64,000 bases of DNA from NCBI RefSeq assembly GCF_905171765.1, contig NC_053394.1, positions 160,527,256 through 160,591,255 on the forward strand, given 5' to 3'. Under the pieces are notes generated by a model. It made no database searches, was not told the DNA's origin, and saw nothing but the letters and a program-made list of their open reading frames with translations. The translations under genes and the position numbers were made by a program. This document shows, in pieces, positions 12,400 through 23,553 of the stretch (position 1 is the stretch's first letter; each line of letters starts with the position of its first letter). The DNA comes from Bufo bufo. Its lineage: Eukaryota > Chordata > Amphibia > Anura > Bufonidae.

Positions 12400-13700
12400 T
12401 TATCCATTTAGCAATAGTCTGGGAAGATGCAGCAGAGCCCTTCTTAGCACCCTGAAAGGAAATCAACCAACGGAAGAAGGACCTCCAGGGCTGTGTGACC
12501 TCCAGATATTGAATTCAACATCTCCTCACATCTAAACAATGGAACTCTGATTTTTTTTCTCTTTTTAGAGAAGCACAGAAGGAGGGAAGAACTATCTCTT
12601 GGGAAGGGTGAAAAGAGGAAGACACCTTTGGCAAAAGAAAAAAGGATCAGTAGAAATAACCACCCTAGCCAAGATTTTTAAGTAAGGCTGGTCAATGGAA
12701 AGAGCAGCAATCTCACTAAGGCCACTTTCACACGGGCAGGTTTTCAGCACGGGTGCAATGTCTGAGGTGAACGCATTGCACCCCCACTGAATCCGGACCC
12801 ATTCACTTCAATGGGGCTGTTTAGATGAGCGGTGATATTCACGCATCACTTGTGCATTGCGTGAAAATCGCAGCATGCTCTATATTCTGCGTTTCACGCA
12901 ATGCAGGCCCCATAGAAATGAATGGGTCTGCATGAAAAAAAAAAAATCGCAAGCAAGTGCTGATGCGGTGCGATTTTCACGCATGGTTGCTAGGAGATAG
13001 GGATGAAAGCAACTCGGACCCCATTAAAGTGTATACACTATTATTTTCCCTTATAACATGGTTATAAAGGAAAAATAGCATTCTAATACAGAATGCTTAC
13101 TAAAATGTGGATTGAGGGGGGTTAAAAAAATTTACTCCCCTCATCCAATTGATCGCGCAGCCGGCATAGTCTTCTTGCTTCTTTCAGGACCTGCAAAAGG
13201 ACCCATCTTCATTTAGCAGGATCTGCGCTTATGTCAAAGGTCCTGAAAGAAGCAAGAAGACTATGCCGGCTGCACGATCAATTGGATGAGGGGTGTTTAT
13301 TTTTTTATTTATTTTAACCCCCCTCAATCCACATTTTAGTAAGCATTCTGTATTAGAATGCTATTATTTTCCCTTTATAACCATGTTATAAGGGACTGCA
13401 AACAATAACCGACAGCAATTGCGTGCCTACTCGCACGGTTTTCCCCGCAATGCACACACAACGCATCCGTAGCAAATCCGGGATGCCCGCGTGAAAGAGG
13501 CCCAACTCTTCTAGCAGAGGTCATCGCTAGGAGAAAAGCCAGCTTTAGGGAGAGCATCTTAGGGGAAATGCTGTCTATTGGCGCAAAAGGATCTGACATC
13601 AGGGCTGAAAGAACCAAGTTTAAATCCCAAGGAGGGATCCCATGTCTGCAAACTGGGGATAACTTAGAAACTGCAGTGATGAATCCTTAGGACAGGAAAC
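12400..13700 (-). pseudogene. DIRS-like tyrosine recombinase fragment, split by a MITE (copy A)
   Basis: On the minus strand, 13640-13505 encodes VLSALMSDPF then LKLAFLLAMTSARRVG, the helix with the first catalytic arginine of DIRS recombinases. After the MITE at 12720-13502 the protein resumes at about 12716 with IAALSIDQPYLKI and a proline/serine-rich continuation. It resembles the recombinase of the DIRS element at 27.6-28.4 kb but is a separate, older fragment inside gstp intron 3. Confidence 0.6.
12720..13502. mobile_element. Palindromic PIF/Harbinger-like MITE, copy A
   Basis: Ends GGCCACTTTCACAC and GTGAAAGAGGCC, flanked by TAA on the left (12717-12719) and CAA on the right; copy B keeps TAA on both sides (42565-42567 and 43372-43374). 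Long inverted arms (about 13030-13190 and 13230-13390) flank a short centre, so the whole element can fold back. A 3-bp TWA-type duplication points to PIF/Harbinger; no transposase is encoded. Confidence 0.75.
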
Positions 13701-13731
13701 AGAACTGGAGGTGGAGAGGGTGGTCCCTCTT

Positions 13732-13990
13732 TTAAAGGGTTTCTGTCACCTGAAAAATGGTATTAAGCTGGCTGACATTAGCGATGTGCTAATGTCAGCT
13801 GAACATACCTATACATACCTATATTAGAGCCATCTCACTGCCTGAAGCCATTGAGATTTTTTATAATATGCTAATTAGCCTCTAGGAGCGAGGGGGGGGG
13901 GCATTGCACCTGCTCCTAGAGGCTGTTTGCCCACCTCTTTTCACACCCGTCTCTTGATTGACAGGGCCAATAGATACTCACACCAGGATG
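13732..13990. mobile_element. piggyBac-type MITE fragment (copy A)
   Basis: Starts at TTAA followed by AGGGTTTCTGTCACC and shares the layout of the complete TTAA MITE at 45916-46586 (AGGGTTTCTACCACCAC, then a GCCTCTAGG hairpin). Only one terminus is recognisable, so the right limit is approximate. It is duplicated from 43599. Confidence 0.5.
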
Positions 13991-14045
13991 ATCCTCCATT
14001 TTCTGCAACACTAGTGCTTTACTCAGCAGTCTGAGATGTCAGTAC

Positions 14046-14261
14046 TCAAGATACTTGCATTAACCCCTGCTGCACAGTTACTTTACCTCCAAGGAGGTCA
14101 TCCCCTGGTCCATCACTGGTACTGTACACCCTTCCAGCATAGTCACCACACATCAAGTTTGCAGACTTGACCCTCATGCCACCTGTAGGTACAGTAGACT
14201 CCTGGTTGCCACTAGCTGTTATGGTGACATCCTTGTCATCAACCATGAACTCTAGGAGCAC
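14046..14261 (-). other. Open frame of unknown origin in gstp intron 3
   Basis: A 71-codon open frame with ordinary protein-like composition (EFMVDDKDVTITASG, then GGMRVKSANLMCGDYAG). Copy B has an in-frame TAG in the same place, so it is not under obvious constraint. No family was recognised; it may be a remnant of a transposon or a retrocopy. Confidence 0.25.
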
Positions 14262-14888
14262 ACATGAGCAGTCCCCTTATCTGAATTAAAGGCATTCTGT
14301 CACCACTAGTGAGCATATACAACTGCTCATATGGCACTGTAGGTCTCCTTGAGGGCATTCTAACCAGAACTGTAGAGGCAATCTAAATTTATTTGTGCCC
14401 CTCAAAAAACAATTTCATAAATATGGCAATGAGCTTGTAAAAGAGTCCAAGGGGCGGAACTTATCGCTCATGGAGCCCGGCCGCACCCATTCTTAGAGAG
14501 CCCTGCTCCTTCCCTCATCTGCTATTCTTGATGTGCGGACATCACCCTGCCGCAGCAGTAAAAAAATAATAATAATCTCGCGCATGAGCATCATCTAGTG
14601 AGTTTGCCTGTGCGCGCTGAATAACTCAATAACTGATCTGTGCAGTTTTTGCAGTTGTGTGTATGGAGCGATCTGCAAAATAAGGGCCTAATAGGGGATC
14701 TGAACCTGTGCTCCTCTAATCACTCATTCTGTTACTGTAAATCTGACAGGCAGTCTATTAGGGTGAGAGGAAACACAGAATGCAGCAGTATACCAGAGCT
14801 GGCATCCACAAGTGATGGAGCGGGCACAGACCCCACGCCATCACCTGATCTACATTTTACCATTATACTTTGTCCATGAGGGGTTTCA

Positions 14889-15001
<113 letters not shown>

Positions 15002-15189
15002 CTGACAAGGAAATCAAAGAGAAATAACTCACCCCAAACCCCTGCAGACCACAATGCAGTTCTCCCCCAAACGTTACAGAAATGAAAATCCAGTCATCTT
15101 CTATTATAGCCTCTTCCTTACAGCAGCCCGATATCCTGACTAGGGCCAAGCTGCAGTACCAGACACGCGTTTGGATGTCGCTCTGTGAG

Positions 15190-15492
15190 GAATTCTGCCC
15201 CTTTCACACCAGCGGATGCCGCGCGGGTAATCTGCTGCGTGGATGACCGCCAAGCCCCGCTCCGGACAGCAGACACGGAGCAGTAACATGATTGATAATG
15301 CTCCGTGTCTGACCTTTTTACTACAGAATCACGGTGACAACTTTATCTTACCGTCATTCTGTAGTAAAAAGATCAGAGGGGCACGGAGCATTATCAATCA
15401 TGTTACTGCTCCGTGTCTGCTGTCCAGTGCGGGGCTTGGCGGTCTTTCACACAGCGGATTACCCGCACAGCATCCGCTCGTGAGAAACAGCC
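15190..15492. repeat. Foldback MITE upstream of exon 3, copy A
   Basis: Inverted arms: CTTTCACACCAGCGGATGCC with GGCATCCGCT-type counterpart, and inner arms around GCTCCGTGTCTG and TTACTACAGAATCACGGT. The centre is near 15340. The same element is at about 45068-45370 in copy B. Confidence 0.75.
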
Positions 15493-15506
15493 CTTGTAGG
15501 TGCAGC

Positions 15507-17017
15507 CAGGGCCGCTGATAGAAATCATGGGGCCCCGTACAGCATACATGACGGGGCCCCCTTCAGCTCCACCCCCTGATCCCTCCTTCAGCCACACCCC
15601 TGGCCCCGCCCTTGGCCCCTCCCCAGACGCCGCCTTGAAACAACATGCAGATTTGTCTACAAGTGATATTTATGGCGCTGGGGGGTCGTCTGTGAATGGC
15701 ACTGTTATGGAGGGGATCTGTGAATGGCACTGTTATGGAGGGGATCTGTGAATGGCACTGTTATGGAGGGGATCTGTGAATGGCACTGTTATGGAGGGGA
15801 TCTGTGAATGGCACTGTTATGGAGGGGATCTGTGGATGGCACTGTTATGGAGGGGATCTGTGGATGGCACTTATGGAGGGGATCTGTGGATGGCACTTAT
15901 GGAGGGGATCTGTGGATGGCACTTATGGAGGGGATCTGTGGATGGCACTTATGGAGGGGATCTGTGGATGGCACTTATGGAGGGGATCTGTGGATGACAC
16001 ATACCGTATATAGCATCTTATGCTATGTGTCATCCACAGATCCCCCCCATAACAGTGTCATCCACAGATCCCCCTCCATAATGGTGCCATCCACAGATCC
16101 CCCCCATAAGTGTCGTGAAATTTTTTTTTCAGACAGCACATGGTGTGCTGGACTGACCCATCAACCGGCTATATACGGACGGACTGGTAATATCGTATAT
16201 AGCCGATGTATGGGTCAGTCCAGCATTATTGCACACAAGGCTCACAGACACTGCCTACCCCAGGGCCAGTGCCCGTGCCTGGCGCACACACTGCTTGCCT
16301 GTGGCCTGCCCCCTGGCACACACACACTGTCATTAATTTAAGTGCCCAGCGCCAGTCAGCAACAGACAGTCACAGTGGGCATCACGTTGGGGGCCTGGGC
16401 CGCTGCCTGCAGCCTGCCCCTGGCAGGCTGGCACAGTGGCATGCACCCACACTTGCTTGCAGTGCACTGCCCCTGCCTGGTGCAGGCCCACACACTGCCT
16501 GCGGCCTGAGTCTGACCCTTGGGCCTGGCACACACTCCACACACAGTAAGTAGTGTGCCCACTGCCCAGTAACCACTTCAGCCACAGAATTCAGAGTCCC
16601 AGTCCCACCACTCACTCCATGATCCCAACTTCCCAAGACCGTCCCCATCCCATTCCATTGCCAATCAATCCCATTCCCCATCATCAAGCTGGCCTGGGCC
16701 CTGCGCTGCCGCCGCCTGCCATGCTGCTTCAGTCAGAGACAGACAGTAGAGAGTGAGTGACACTGACGTCAGTACTAGAGACTGCGCTGCCGCCGCCTGC
16801 CATGCTGCCACTCAGTCAGAGAGTGACACTGTACAGTTACAGTACTAGAGAGTGAGACACTGACAGTCTCAAAACTCACCTCGCCGCCAGCCACCGCACG
16901 TCCGCACTGCCACTGCCGCCTGCTTCTGAGTGTGACTTGTCTGACTGGGAGCCGGAGATGCGCGGTAACCACGCCTCCGTCCGGCTCCTCCTCACTTAGT
17001 CAGACCCGACATAGACA
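15507..17017. mobile_element. hAT element interrupting gstp copy A, right end not seen
   Basis: Begins CAGGGCCGCTGATAG at 15507, the same terminus as the complete hAT element at 51086-52372 but in opposite orientation. The uninterrupted target ggtgcagctgaccg is seen in copy B at 45374, giving the left 8-bp target site ggtgcagc (15499-15506). Inside are the 28-bp minisatellite, a hairpin near 16000-16040 (CATACCGTATATAGC), a hairpin with TGGACTGACCCAT arms (about 16148-16220), and GC-rich sequence with CTGCC/CTGGCACAC repeats. No transposase was recognised. The far end probably lies in or beyond the gap. Confidence 0.65.
15688..15996. repeat. 26/28-bp minisatellite inside hAT
   Basis: About 11 tandem units of GTTATGGAGGGGATCTGTG plus AATGGCACT. 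The first units are 28 bp; the later ones lack GT and are 26 bp. Inverted relatives are at 51902-52190 in the other hAT copy. Confidence 0.95.
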
Positions 17018-17217
17018 NNNNNNNNNNNNNNNNNNNNNNNNNNNNNNNNNNNNNNNNNNNNNNNNNNNNNNNNNNNNNNNNNNNNNNNNNNNNNNNNNNN
17101 NNNNNNNNNNNNNNNNNNNNNNNNNNNNNNNNNNNNNNNNNNNNNNNNNNNNNNNNNNNNNNNNNNNNNNNNNNNNNNNNNNNNNNNNNNNNNNNNNNNN
17201 NNNNNNNNNNNNNNNNN
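17018..17217. other. Assembly gap, 200 N
   Basis: Exactly 200 N, a placeholder length rather than a measured gap. Sequence on the two sides need not be adjacent in the genome. It falls where the far hAT end and exons 1-2 of gstp copy A could lie. Confidence 1.
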
Positions 17218-19555
17218 AAGCCTCGTCTCGTTCTTGGGGGGATTCACTGTATGCTGTTAGAGACTGATTGCTAGGAGTGTAAGCCGCTTGGGTGCGTTTC
17301 CTATTCGTCTGCTAGCAGCTATTCGTGAGGTTCCGTTCGGGAGTTTGGAGCATTCCCTTGTATGCCGTTACACATTCTATTATGTGAACATCCAGAAAAT
17401 CCAGACTGGACTCTGTACAACATGCCATTAATTTATCTATCAAAATGTGGTGTATTGAATGGCAATTTACAAGAAGGCACAGGAACAGTGAACATTCTGC
17501 ATATCTGAAGATGCTGAATGTGAGTAACTGTAAAATAGAAAGTCTCTGCATTGGATTCCCAAACTACATGCAGAAGTCTGATTGTGTGGCCATACCCTAA
17601 TAAGGATGCCAAAGCGGAAAGGAACATTATGATCAGGGTCAGTCTCCTAAAAAGTAGTTGGTATTATCATTCTCCTTCATCTTCTTGACATAGATGGCAT
17701 TTGGCCTTGGCCATTGAAGATCATCATGCAGTTGCTGCATGGATTCATAGCTTGGCAGGGTATAGAAGTTGAAATCTGATATTTTGTTTGTGTTGTGTAG
17801 CAAATAGATGTGAACATGAAGGATTTTCTTTTTTGAGAAACAGCCACTGAGAAATCTTGAAATATGAGGCCCTTGTTATCATAAATGAATACTTTCCTTT
17901 GTTTCCAGTGCTCTCTTTTTCTTTGATGGTCCAGTGGAGATTTTTAGCAATGACTGGTCACAACTTCAATTGTTATATTCAGCGGATTCTGTCTGGCACT
18001 CCCAATCTGATTGTTAAAATTTCAACTAGATTGCAGAACCTCGTGCTGGAGGAATTCCGATACAGTGGCGTGTACAGCTGTCAGTCATTGACTGCAGTAC
18101 AGAGCACCTTGTCAGTCATAGACAACTGTATTGTCATCCTCAGGACAGAGTTGAAGACTGCGGTGGGTACCCTTAGAGCTGAAGCCTATAAGGTAGTAAA
18201 ATGGAGCAGGGGGTTACAAGGGAACGATTATATATTTGTGATCGCCTGCGTCAGGGCGCACTACCTGAGCTGGGAAGGCCAGAAGAGGCTTGTAGCATTA
18301 GTCAGGTGAGTATTTGATTTTTGCTGAAATATTAGGTGGGGGTATTATAGGTACTTTGCCACTATATGGGGCATTATACCTCTTAAAGGCACTATGAGGG
18401 GCATTATAAGCAATGGGCCACTACAGTGGACATTATACAGATCTTGAACTAGATATGGGGAGTATTATGTATGAGTATCAGAGAAGAAGTAAAATTCAGG
18501 CACAATATATGTCTGTAAAGAAACCAGTAATATGTATTAGTTTTCTAAGCATAGAAAACCACTATCCTCAACATGGTAGGGCTATAGCCTGGAGGTAAGT
18601 GGACTGCCTTCCATATAGAGGGTCTCAGGTTCAAAACCTAAAAGAGACATATAAGATATTAATCTCTATCTGGAGAAAAAAATATATATGTATGCCAAAA
18701 TCGCCTGATGCAAGTAATGCTATAATTGCTAGGCTGTAAGTACCGTATATGATCTCATGCTATGACACAGCTCTAATTAAGGTAAAGGCAAGGTTTCAGC
18801 CGGAGCTAAGTCACTGATAGGAGAAGCATGATTGCATCTGCTGCTTCTGCCCTTACACCATGCTAAAAGTAGTATTCCGGATCACTGGATTGGGTCTGCT
18901 TTGAAAGCATTGTGCAGGCTTTACAAATGTCTAATATGCTGTAAAAAAACATTTTTGCACTGTTCTCTAATAAGATCTACTTACTTCTTAGTCTCCCTCT
19001 GCCTTGTTTGCACTCCTGCATCCCTTAGTTATTACCTGTCTGCTCTCTCCTGCTGCTGGTCGATCATGCTCAGTTTCTCTGCTCTGTGTCTCTTGCACCT
19101 GGGACTAGCTCTGGTGGGAGCTTCTATGCTCTGAACTTCCTGTCTGCTTATTCCACAAGGCATGGAAGGGAGCTGTGCTCTGCATAACGTAAACAGTCTG
19201 GATCCGTTATGCTGCCCATAGACTTCTATTATGACGGAATGTAGTCCGTGGTGCATCCGTCATAGAATTCCATTATATTCTGTGATAATGTAATGCACAA
19301 CGGAATTCACCCAGAACCCGAATTTGCAAACAGCAAGTTCGCTCATCCATACACGTGGAAATTGGCCTGCAGAAAGCGTTACCATAGACATACATTAGAT
19401 TAAGTGTTGCTGTGTAGCCGTACCATTATAGATGTAAGTATGCGGTAGCACTTCATGGGGATTGAATGCTAATAAAAATCATGGATCACTAATCTTACTA
19501 CAGGGAAGCACTATGATCAGCTTATTTTTCACTTATAAAAATGTCCAAAAGTGGA
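17218..19555. other. Unrecognised sequence between the gap and the DIRS element
   Basis: No gene or transposon family was recognised with confidence. One plus-strand open frame (17857-18309, 150 codons) has no recognisable motif. A stretch near 19195-19340 has short inverted repeats around ATTCTATTATGACGGAAT that look MITE-like. Confidence 0.4.
17639..17775 (-). other. Possible terminal exon, unrecognised protein
   Basis: After a plausible acceptor (ATATCAG before 17775) the minus strand is open for 45 codons to TGA at 17639, reading FNFYTLPSYESMQQLHDD then LQWPRPNAIYVKKMKEN. The composition and the acceptor-to-stop layout resemble a real last exon. I do not recognise the protein; it could be a host gene remnant or part of a transposon gene. 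Confidence 0.3.
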
Positions 19556-19569
19556 TAACCTCTGTTATC

Positions 19570-19740
19570 CTGATGCCCCAACAGCAGCACAACTGGTGTA
19601 TTACTGCCCCTGTGGACAATCAGGACAGGTGGAACTTTTATTAATTAAATTGATAATTTATTTATATTTATTAATAAAAGTGATAATTGACCAATTAGGC
19701 CCCTATAAAGACCTCCCCAAACACACACACCATGCGATTA
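19570..19740 (+). repeat. DIRS left inverted terminal repeat
   Basis: Aligns as reverse complement with about 28560-28735; both contain GGCAGTAATACNCC or its complement and an AT-rich block TTAATTAA. The left repeat has a partly different AT core. Confidence 0.8.
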
Positions 19741-20089
19741 TTTTTTTTTATGGCCTGCGGACAGAAGGGACAGGTGGTGGTCTCTTGGAGATCAATTTGT
19801 TCTATATGGATTCTAATTCTATTTCTGTTCTTACAGTTTCAGCCGTGAGGACCGGCGTGTGGTTTCCGCTGGGCGACGAGCCCTTGTACCTTAAGCTGTC
19901 CGTTCCTAATGCAGACTGGGTCTTATCCTTACCTTGTGTAGAGCAGTTTAGGTAGCGTTTTTCTAAATCTACCATGCTCCACCGTCGCCATATTGGTCCT
20001 GGCGTCTCTGCCTCTCTCCGGTCGGCGGGGGGATCAGGAAACTGCCGGACCGGACCGGAAGTACTGGTTTAAACTTAAAGTTTTAATCA

Positions 20090-21982
20090 GGCCTCATGCA
20101 CACGACCATTGTGTGCATCCGTGGCCGCTGTTCCGTTTTCTGTGATTTTCTGCGGACCCATTGACTTTCAATGGGTCCGTTGAAAACTCGGAAAATGCAC
20201 CGTTGTTCATCCGCGGCCGGGATCCATGTTTCCTATCCGTCAAAAAAAAAAGACCTGTCCTATTTTTTGGACGGACAATGGGTCCGTGAAAAAACACGGA
20301 TGCACACAAGATTGACATCCGTGTCCGTGATCCGTGGCCGTTGGCAACTTTCACACAGACTGATCGCAGATCCGTCTGCATAAAAGCTTTTTCAGATATG
20401 AGTTTTCACTTCGTGAAAACTCATATCCGACAGTATCTTCTAACACAGAGGCGTTCCCATAGTGATGGGGACGCTTCAAGTTAGAATATACTGAGAACTG
20501 TGTACATGACTGCCCCCTGCTGCCTGGCAGCACCCTATCTTTTACAAGGGGCTGTGATCCGCACAATTAACCCCTCAGGTGCCGCACCTAATGGGTTAAT
20601 TGTGCGTATCATAGCCCCCTGTAAGAGATCAGGTGCTAGCAGGCAGGAGGGGGCAGACCCCCTCCCTCCCCAATATTATTTTCATTGGTGGCCAGTGCAG
20701 CCTCACATCTCCCTCCACCTTGTTAAAATCACGTTCCGAATCCCCCATCATTGGTGGCCAGTGCGGCCTCACCTCTCCCCCCCTAGTTAAAATCACGTTC
20801 CGAATCCCCCATCGTGAGGCCGCACTGGCCACCATCTCCCCCCCCCAGTTAAAATTACGTTCCCCCATCATTGGTGGCAGTGGAGAGTTCCGATCGGAGT
20901 CCCAGTTTAATCGCTGGGGCTCTGATCGTAACCATGGCAACCAGGACGCTACTGCAGTCCTGGTTGCCATGGTTACTTAGCAATTTTTAGAAGCATTATA
21001 CTTACCTGTGAGTTGCGATGTCTGTGACCGGCCGGGCGCTCCTCCTACTGGTAAGTGAAAGGTCTGTGCGGCGCATTGCTTATAGCACAGACCTTTCACT
21101 TACCAGTAGGAGGAGCGCCCGGCCGGTCACAGACATCGCAGCTCACAGGTAAGTATAATGCTTCTAAAAATTGCTAAGTAATCATGGCAACCAGGACTGC
21201 AGTAGCGTCCTGGTTGCCATGGTTACCGATCGGAGCCCCAGCGATTAAACTGGGACTCCGATCGGTACTCTCCGCTGCTACCAATGATAGGGGGGAGATT
21301 TTAATTAGGAGAGGGAGGGGGGGCCCACTGGCCACCAATGAATCTACAGTACTACAGGGGAGGGAGGGGGGGCAGGCCACACTGGCCACCAATGTGTTAA
21401 CTACAGGGGAGGGACGGGGGGGCCGGCCGCACTGGCCACCAATGAGTTAAATATGGGGGGTAGGGGGGGTCTGCCCCCTGCTGCCTGGCAGCACCTGCCA
21501 GGCAGCAGGGGGCAGTCATGTACACAGTTCTTTTAGTATATTCTAACCTGAAGCGTCCCCCATCCCCATGGGAACGCCTCTGTGTTAGAATATACTGTCG
21601 GATCTGAGTTTCACGATCTAACTCAAATCCGATGGTATATTCTAACATAGAGGCGTTCCCATGGTGAGAAAATACCATCGGATTAGAGAAAACTCTGATC
21701 CGATGGTATAAAAGGGACTCCTGACTTTACATTGAAAGTCAATGGGGGACGGATCCGTTTGCAATTGCACCATATTGTGTCAACGTCAAACGGATCCGTC
21801 CACATTGACTTGAATTGTAATCCGTTTGGCTCCGCACGGCCAGGCGGACACCCAAAAATATTTTTTTCATGTCCGTGGATCCTCCAAAAATCAAGGAAGA
21901 CCCACGGACGAAAAAACGGTCACGGATCACGGACCCGGTTTTTGCGGACCTTAAAAAAAAAAACGGTTGTGTGCATGAGGCC
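20090..21982. mobile_element. 1.9-kb foldback PIF/Harbinger-like MITE inside DIRS
   Basis: Ends GGCCTCATGCACACGACC and GGTTGTGTGCATGAGGCC, flanked by TCA on both sides (20087-20089, 21983-21985). Nearly the whole element is palindromic: outer arms carry GAGGCGTTCCCAT and CTGCCTGGCAGCA blocks, and inner arms (20880-21062 and 21089-21285) pair almost perfectly around a centre near 21076. No transposase is encoded. The 3-bp duplication is the basis for the family call. Confidence 0.75.
20880..21285. repeat. Near-perfect inner palindrome
   Basis: Arms of about 185-195 bp. Inner arm words GGTCTGTGC and GCACAGACC, GTAGGAGGAGCGCCCGGCC and its complement, and GATCGGAGTCCCAG on both outer sides. Related to the palindromes at 48140-48500, but not the same sequence. 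Confidence 0.9.
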
Positions 21983-22412
21983 TCACTATTTTACTCCCCT
22001 GATATAAAATTGGTTGTTTTCTGTGATTCTACTTTGAGCTTCCCCTGGAGCGTTTCTTCTTTTCTCCTTTTTTCTCTGTGGAGTAGGGCTCTATCAGGTC
22101 AGAGTGAGGCGGAAGATTCTCCTCCCCTCTCTGCTATTTAAGAAGCTCATTCTTCAGCTGTCTCTCCGTTCACCCCTTGTTCTGAGAGTTGCTGATGCCA
22201 TAGTGCTGACACAGTTGATGCTACCTGCTAATTCTCCAGCCGCCTCAGCTGCTGCTGCTATCCACTATTTTCTTTTTTCTGAATTGTTTTCAAATGTCTT
22301 CTCCGGGCTCGGGGGAAGTGCCCTCTTCGGGATGGAAGTCCTCTTCCAAATGCAGGCACCTGACATGTTGGGGCTGTAGCACTTTCCTGCCTGACGACTA
22401 TATTTATAGCAA

Positions 22413-23540
22413 ATGTTAGAGTTGTCGTCCCCTCCAGATCCTGAGCCTCATTCTCTGGATATGATAACCTGGGTGAAGGACTTCGTGGGCAATTCCATAA
22501 CTGATGCATTAGCCCAGAAAAGGCCTAGACATAGTTCTCCTAGGAGATCTTCGTTTTTTTGGAGAAGACCTGATGAAGCCCATTTCTCAGCTTCAGATAG
22601 TGAGGAAGATGAGGACACTACCACCCAGATTTTCCCGGTGGAAAAAGTTCAGTGACTATTGAGATCCATCAGGTCAAGGGACCAGGATGTTGATCAAGGG
22701 GAAGCTTCTACAGCCACCTCTAGGGGGCCTAGGGCCTTCAAAGTGGAAGAGTCGCTCAGAAGTTTGATGACAACTGAATGGAAGCATCCAGAAAAGGGAC
22801 CGGTAATATCTAAAAGGTTTAAAACATTATATCCCCTAGTCCACAGTCAACTGGACCAATTGAGTCCTCCTCCCAAGGTGGATTTAGCCATATCCAAGCT
22901 GTCAAGACACACTGTGGTTCCCTTTGAGGATGGTTCTAATCTCCAGGATCCACTGGATAGAAGAGTTGAATGCACTTTAAGAAGAAGCTATTCTGCAGCA
23001 TCCGCCTCCACTTCAGTTGCAGTTGCTTCCTCGGAGGTTGCTAATTTTCTCAGGAAGAAGCTCCTGGAAATTCAAACAGATACAGACTCTGGTGTTGCTA
23101 GAACTGATTACAGTTCTCAGTTCAGGTCTGCTCTTTTGGGAGCTGATTTTTTGAGTGAGGCAGCATCTCAACAGCTTAAGCTGGCTTCAAAGTCGATGGC
23201 TGGCTCTTTCTGTGGCCAGTAGGAGGCCCCTCTGGCTCAGACCCTGGAAGGCAGACAATGCCTCTAAGTACAATCTCTGTGGTCTCCCTTACGAACCAGG
23301 GAGACTGTTTGGGTCCTAGCTGGTTAGGATTATGGAGGGACTCTCTGATAAAAAATAAAAAAAAGGAATGTGTCTCCCTCAGTAATCCTCTAGGGGGAGA
23401 GGTAGGCAGTTTAGGGGATCCAGATCCCAATCCTACCATAGATCCCGCAGAGTACAAGGCTCTCGCGGCAGAGGAAATCCTCGCACCCAGGACCATAGGG
23501 AGAAGAATTCTACTCCCCTGGCAGGTCTTATTGTAGACCT
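22413..23540 (+). pseudogene. DIRS gag-like protein, broken
   Basis: First a short frame (22413-22655, acidic stretch SDSEEDEDTT), a stop, then 22659-23222 with the segment typical of DIRS gag proteins: EWKHPEKGP, LSRHTVVPFED and a predicted helical region ending before 23222, then a frameshifted tail (about 23225-23540, with Asn-Leu-Cys-Gly-Leu-Pro in another frame). DIRS gag is the putative structural protein. Similarity to published DIRS gag is from memory of the conserved layout, so confidence is moderate. Confidence 0.65.
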
Positions 23541-23553
23541 TCTTGTGATGCAA

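Noticed and set aside
14046..14261. 71-codon open frame as a gene in gstp intron 3
   Set aside because: Copy B has an in-frame TAG; kept only as an unknown feature of low confidence.
15688..15996. CRISPR-like array of 28-bp repeats
   Set aside because: Units are directly adjacent without unique spacers, lie inside an hAT element, and the genome is eukaryotic. It is a minisatellite. The same applies to 51902-52190.
16932..17267. Open frames across the N gap
   Set aside because: Mostly unknown residues; no support.
20629..21450. Several 70-115 codon open frames on both strands
   Set aside because: Mirror-image translations of the two arms of a palindromic MITE.
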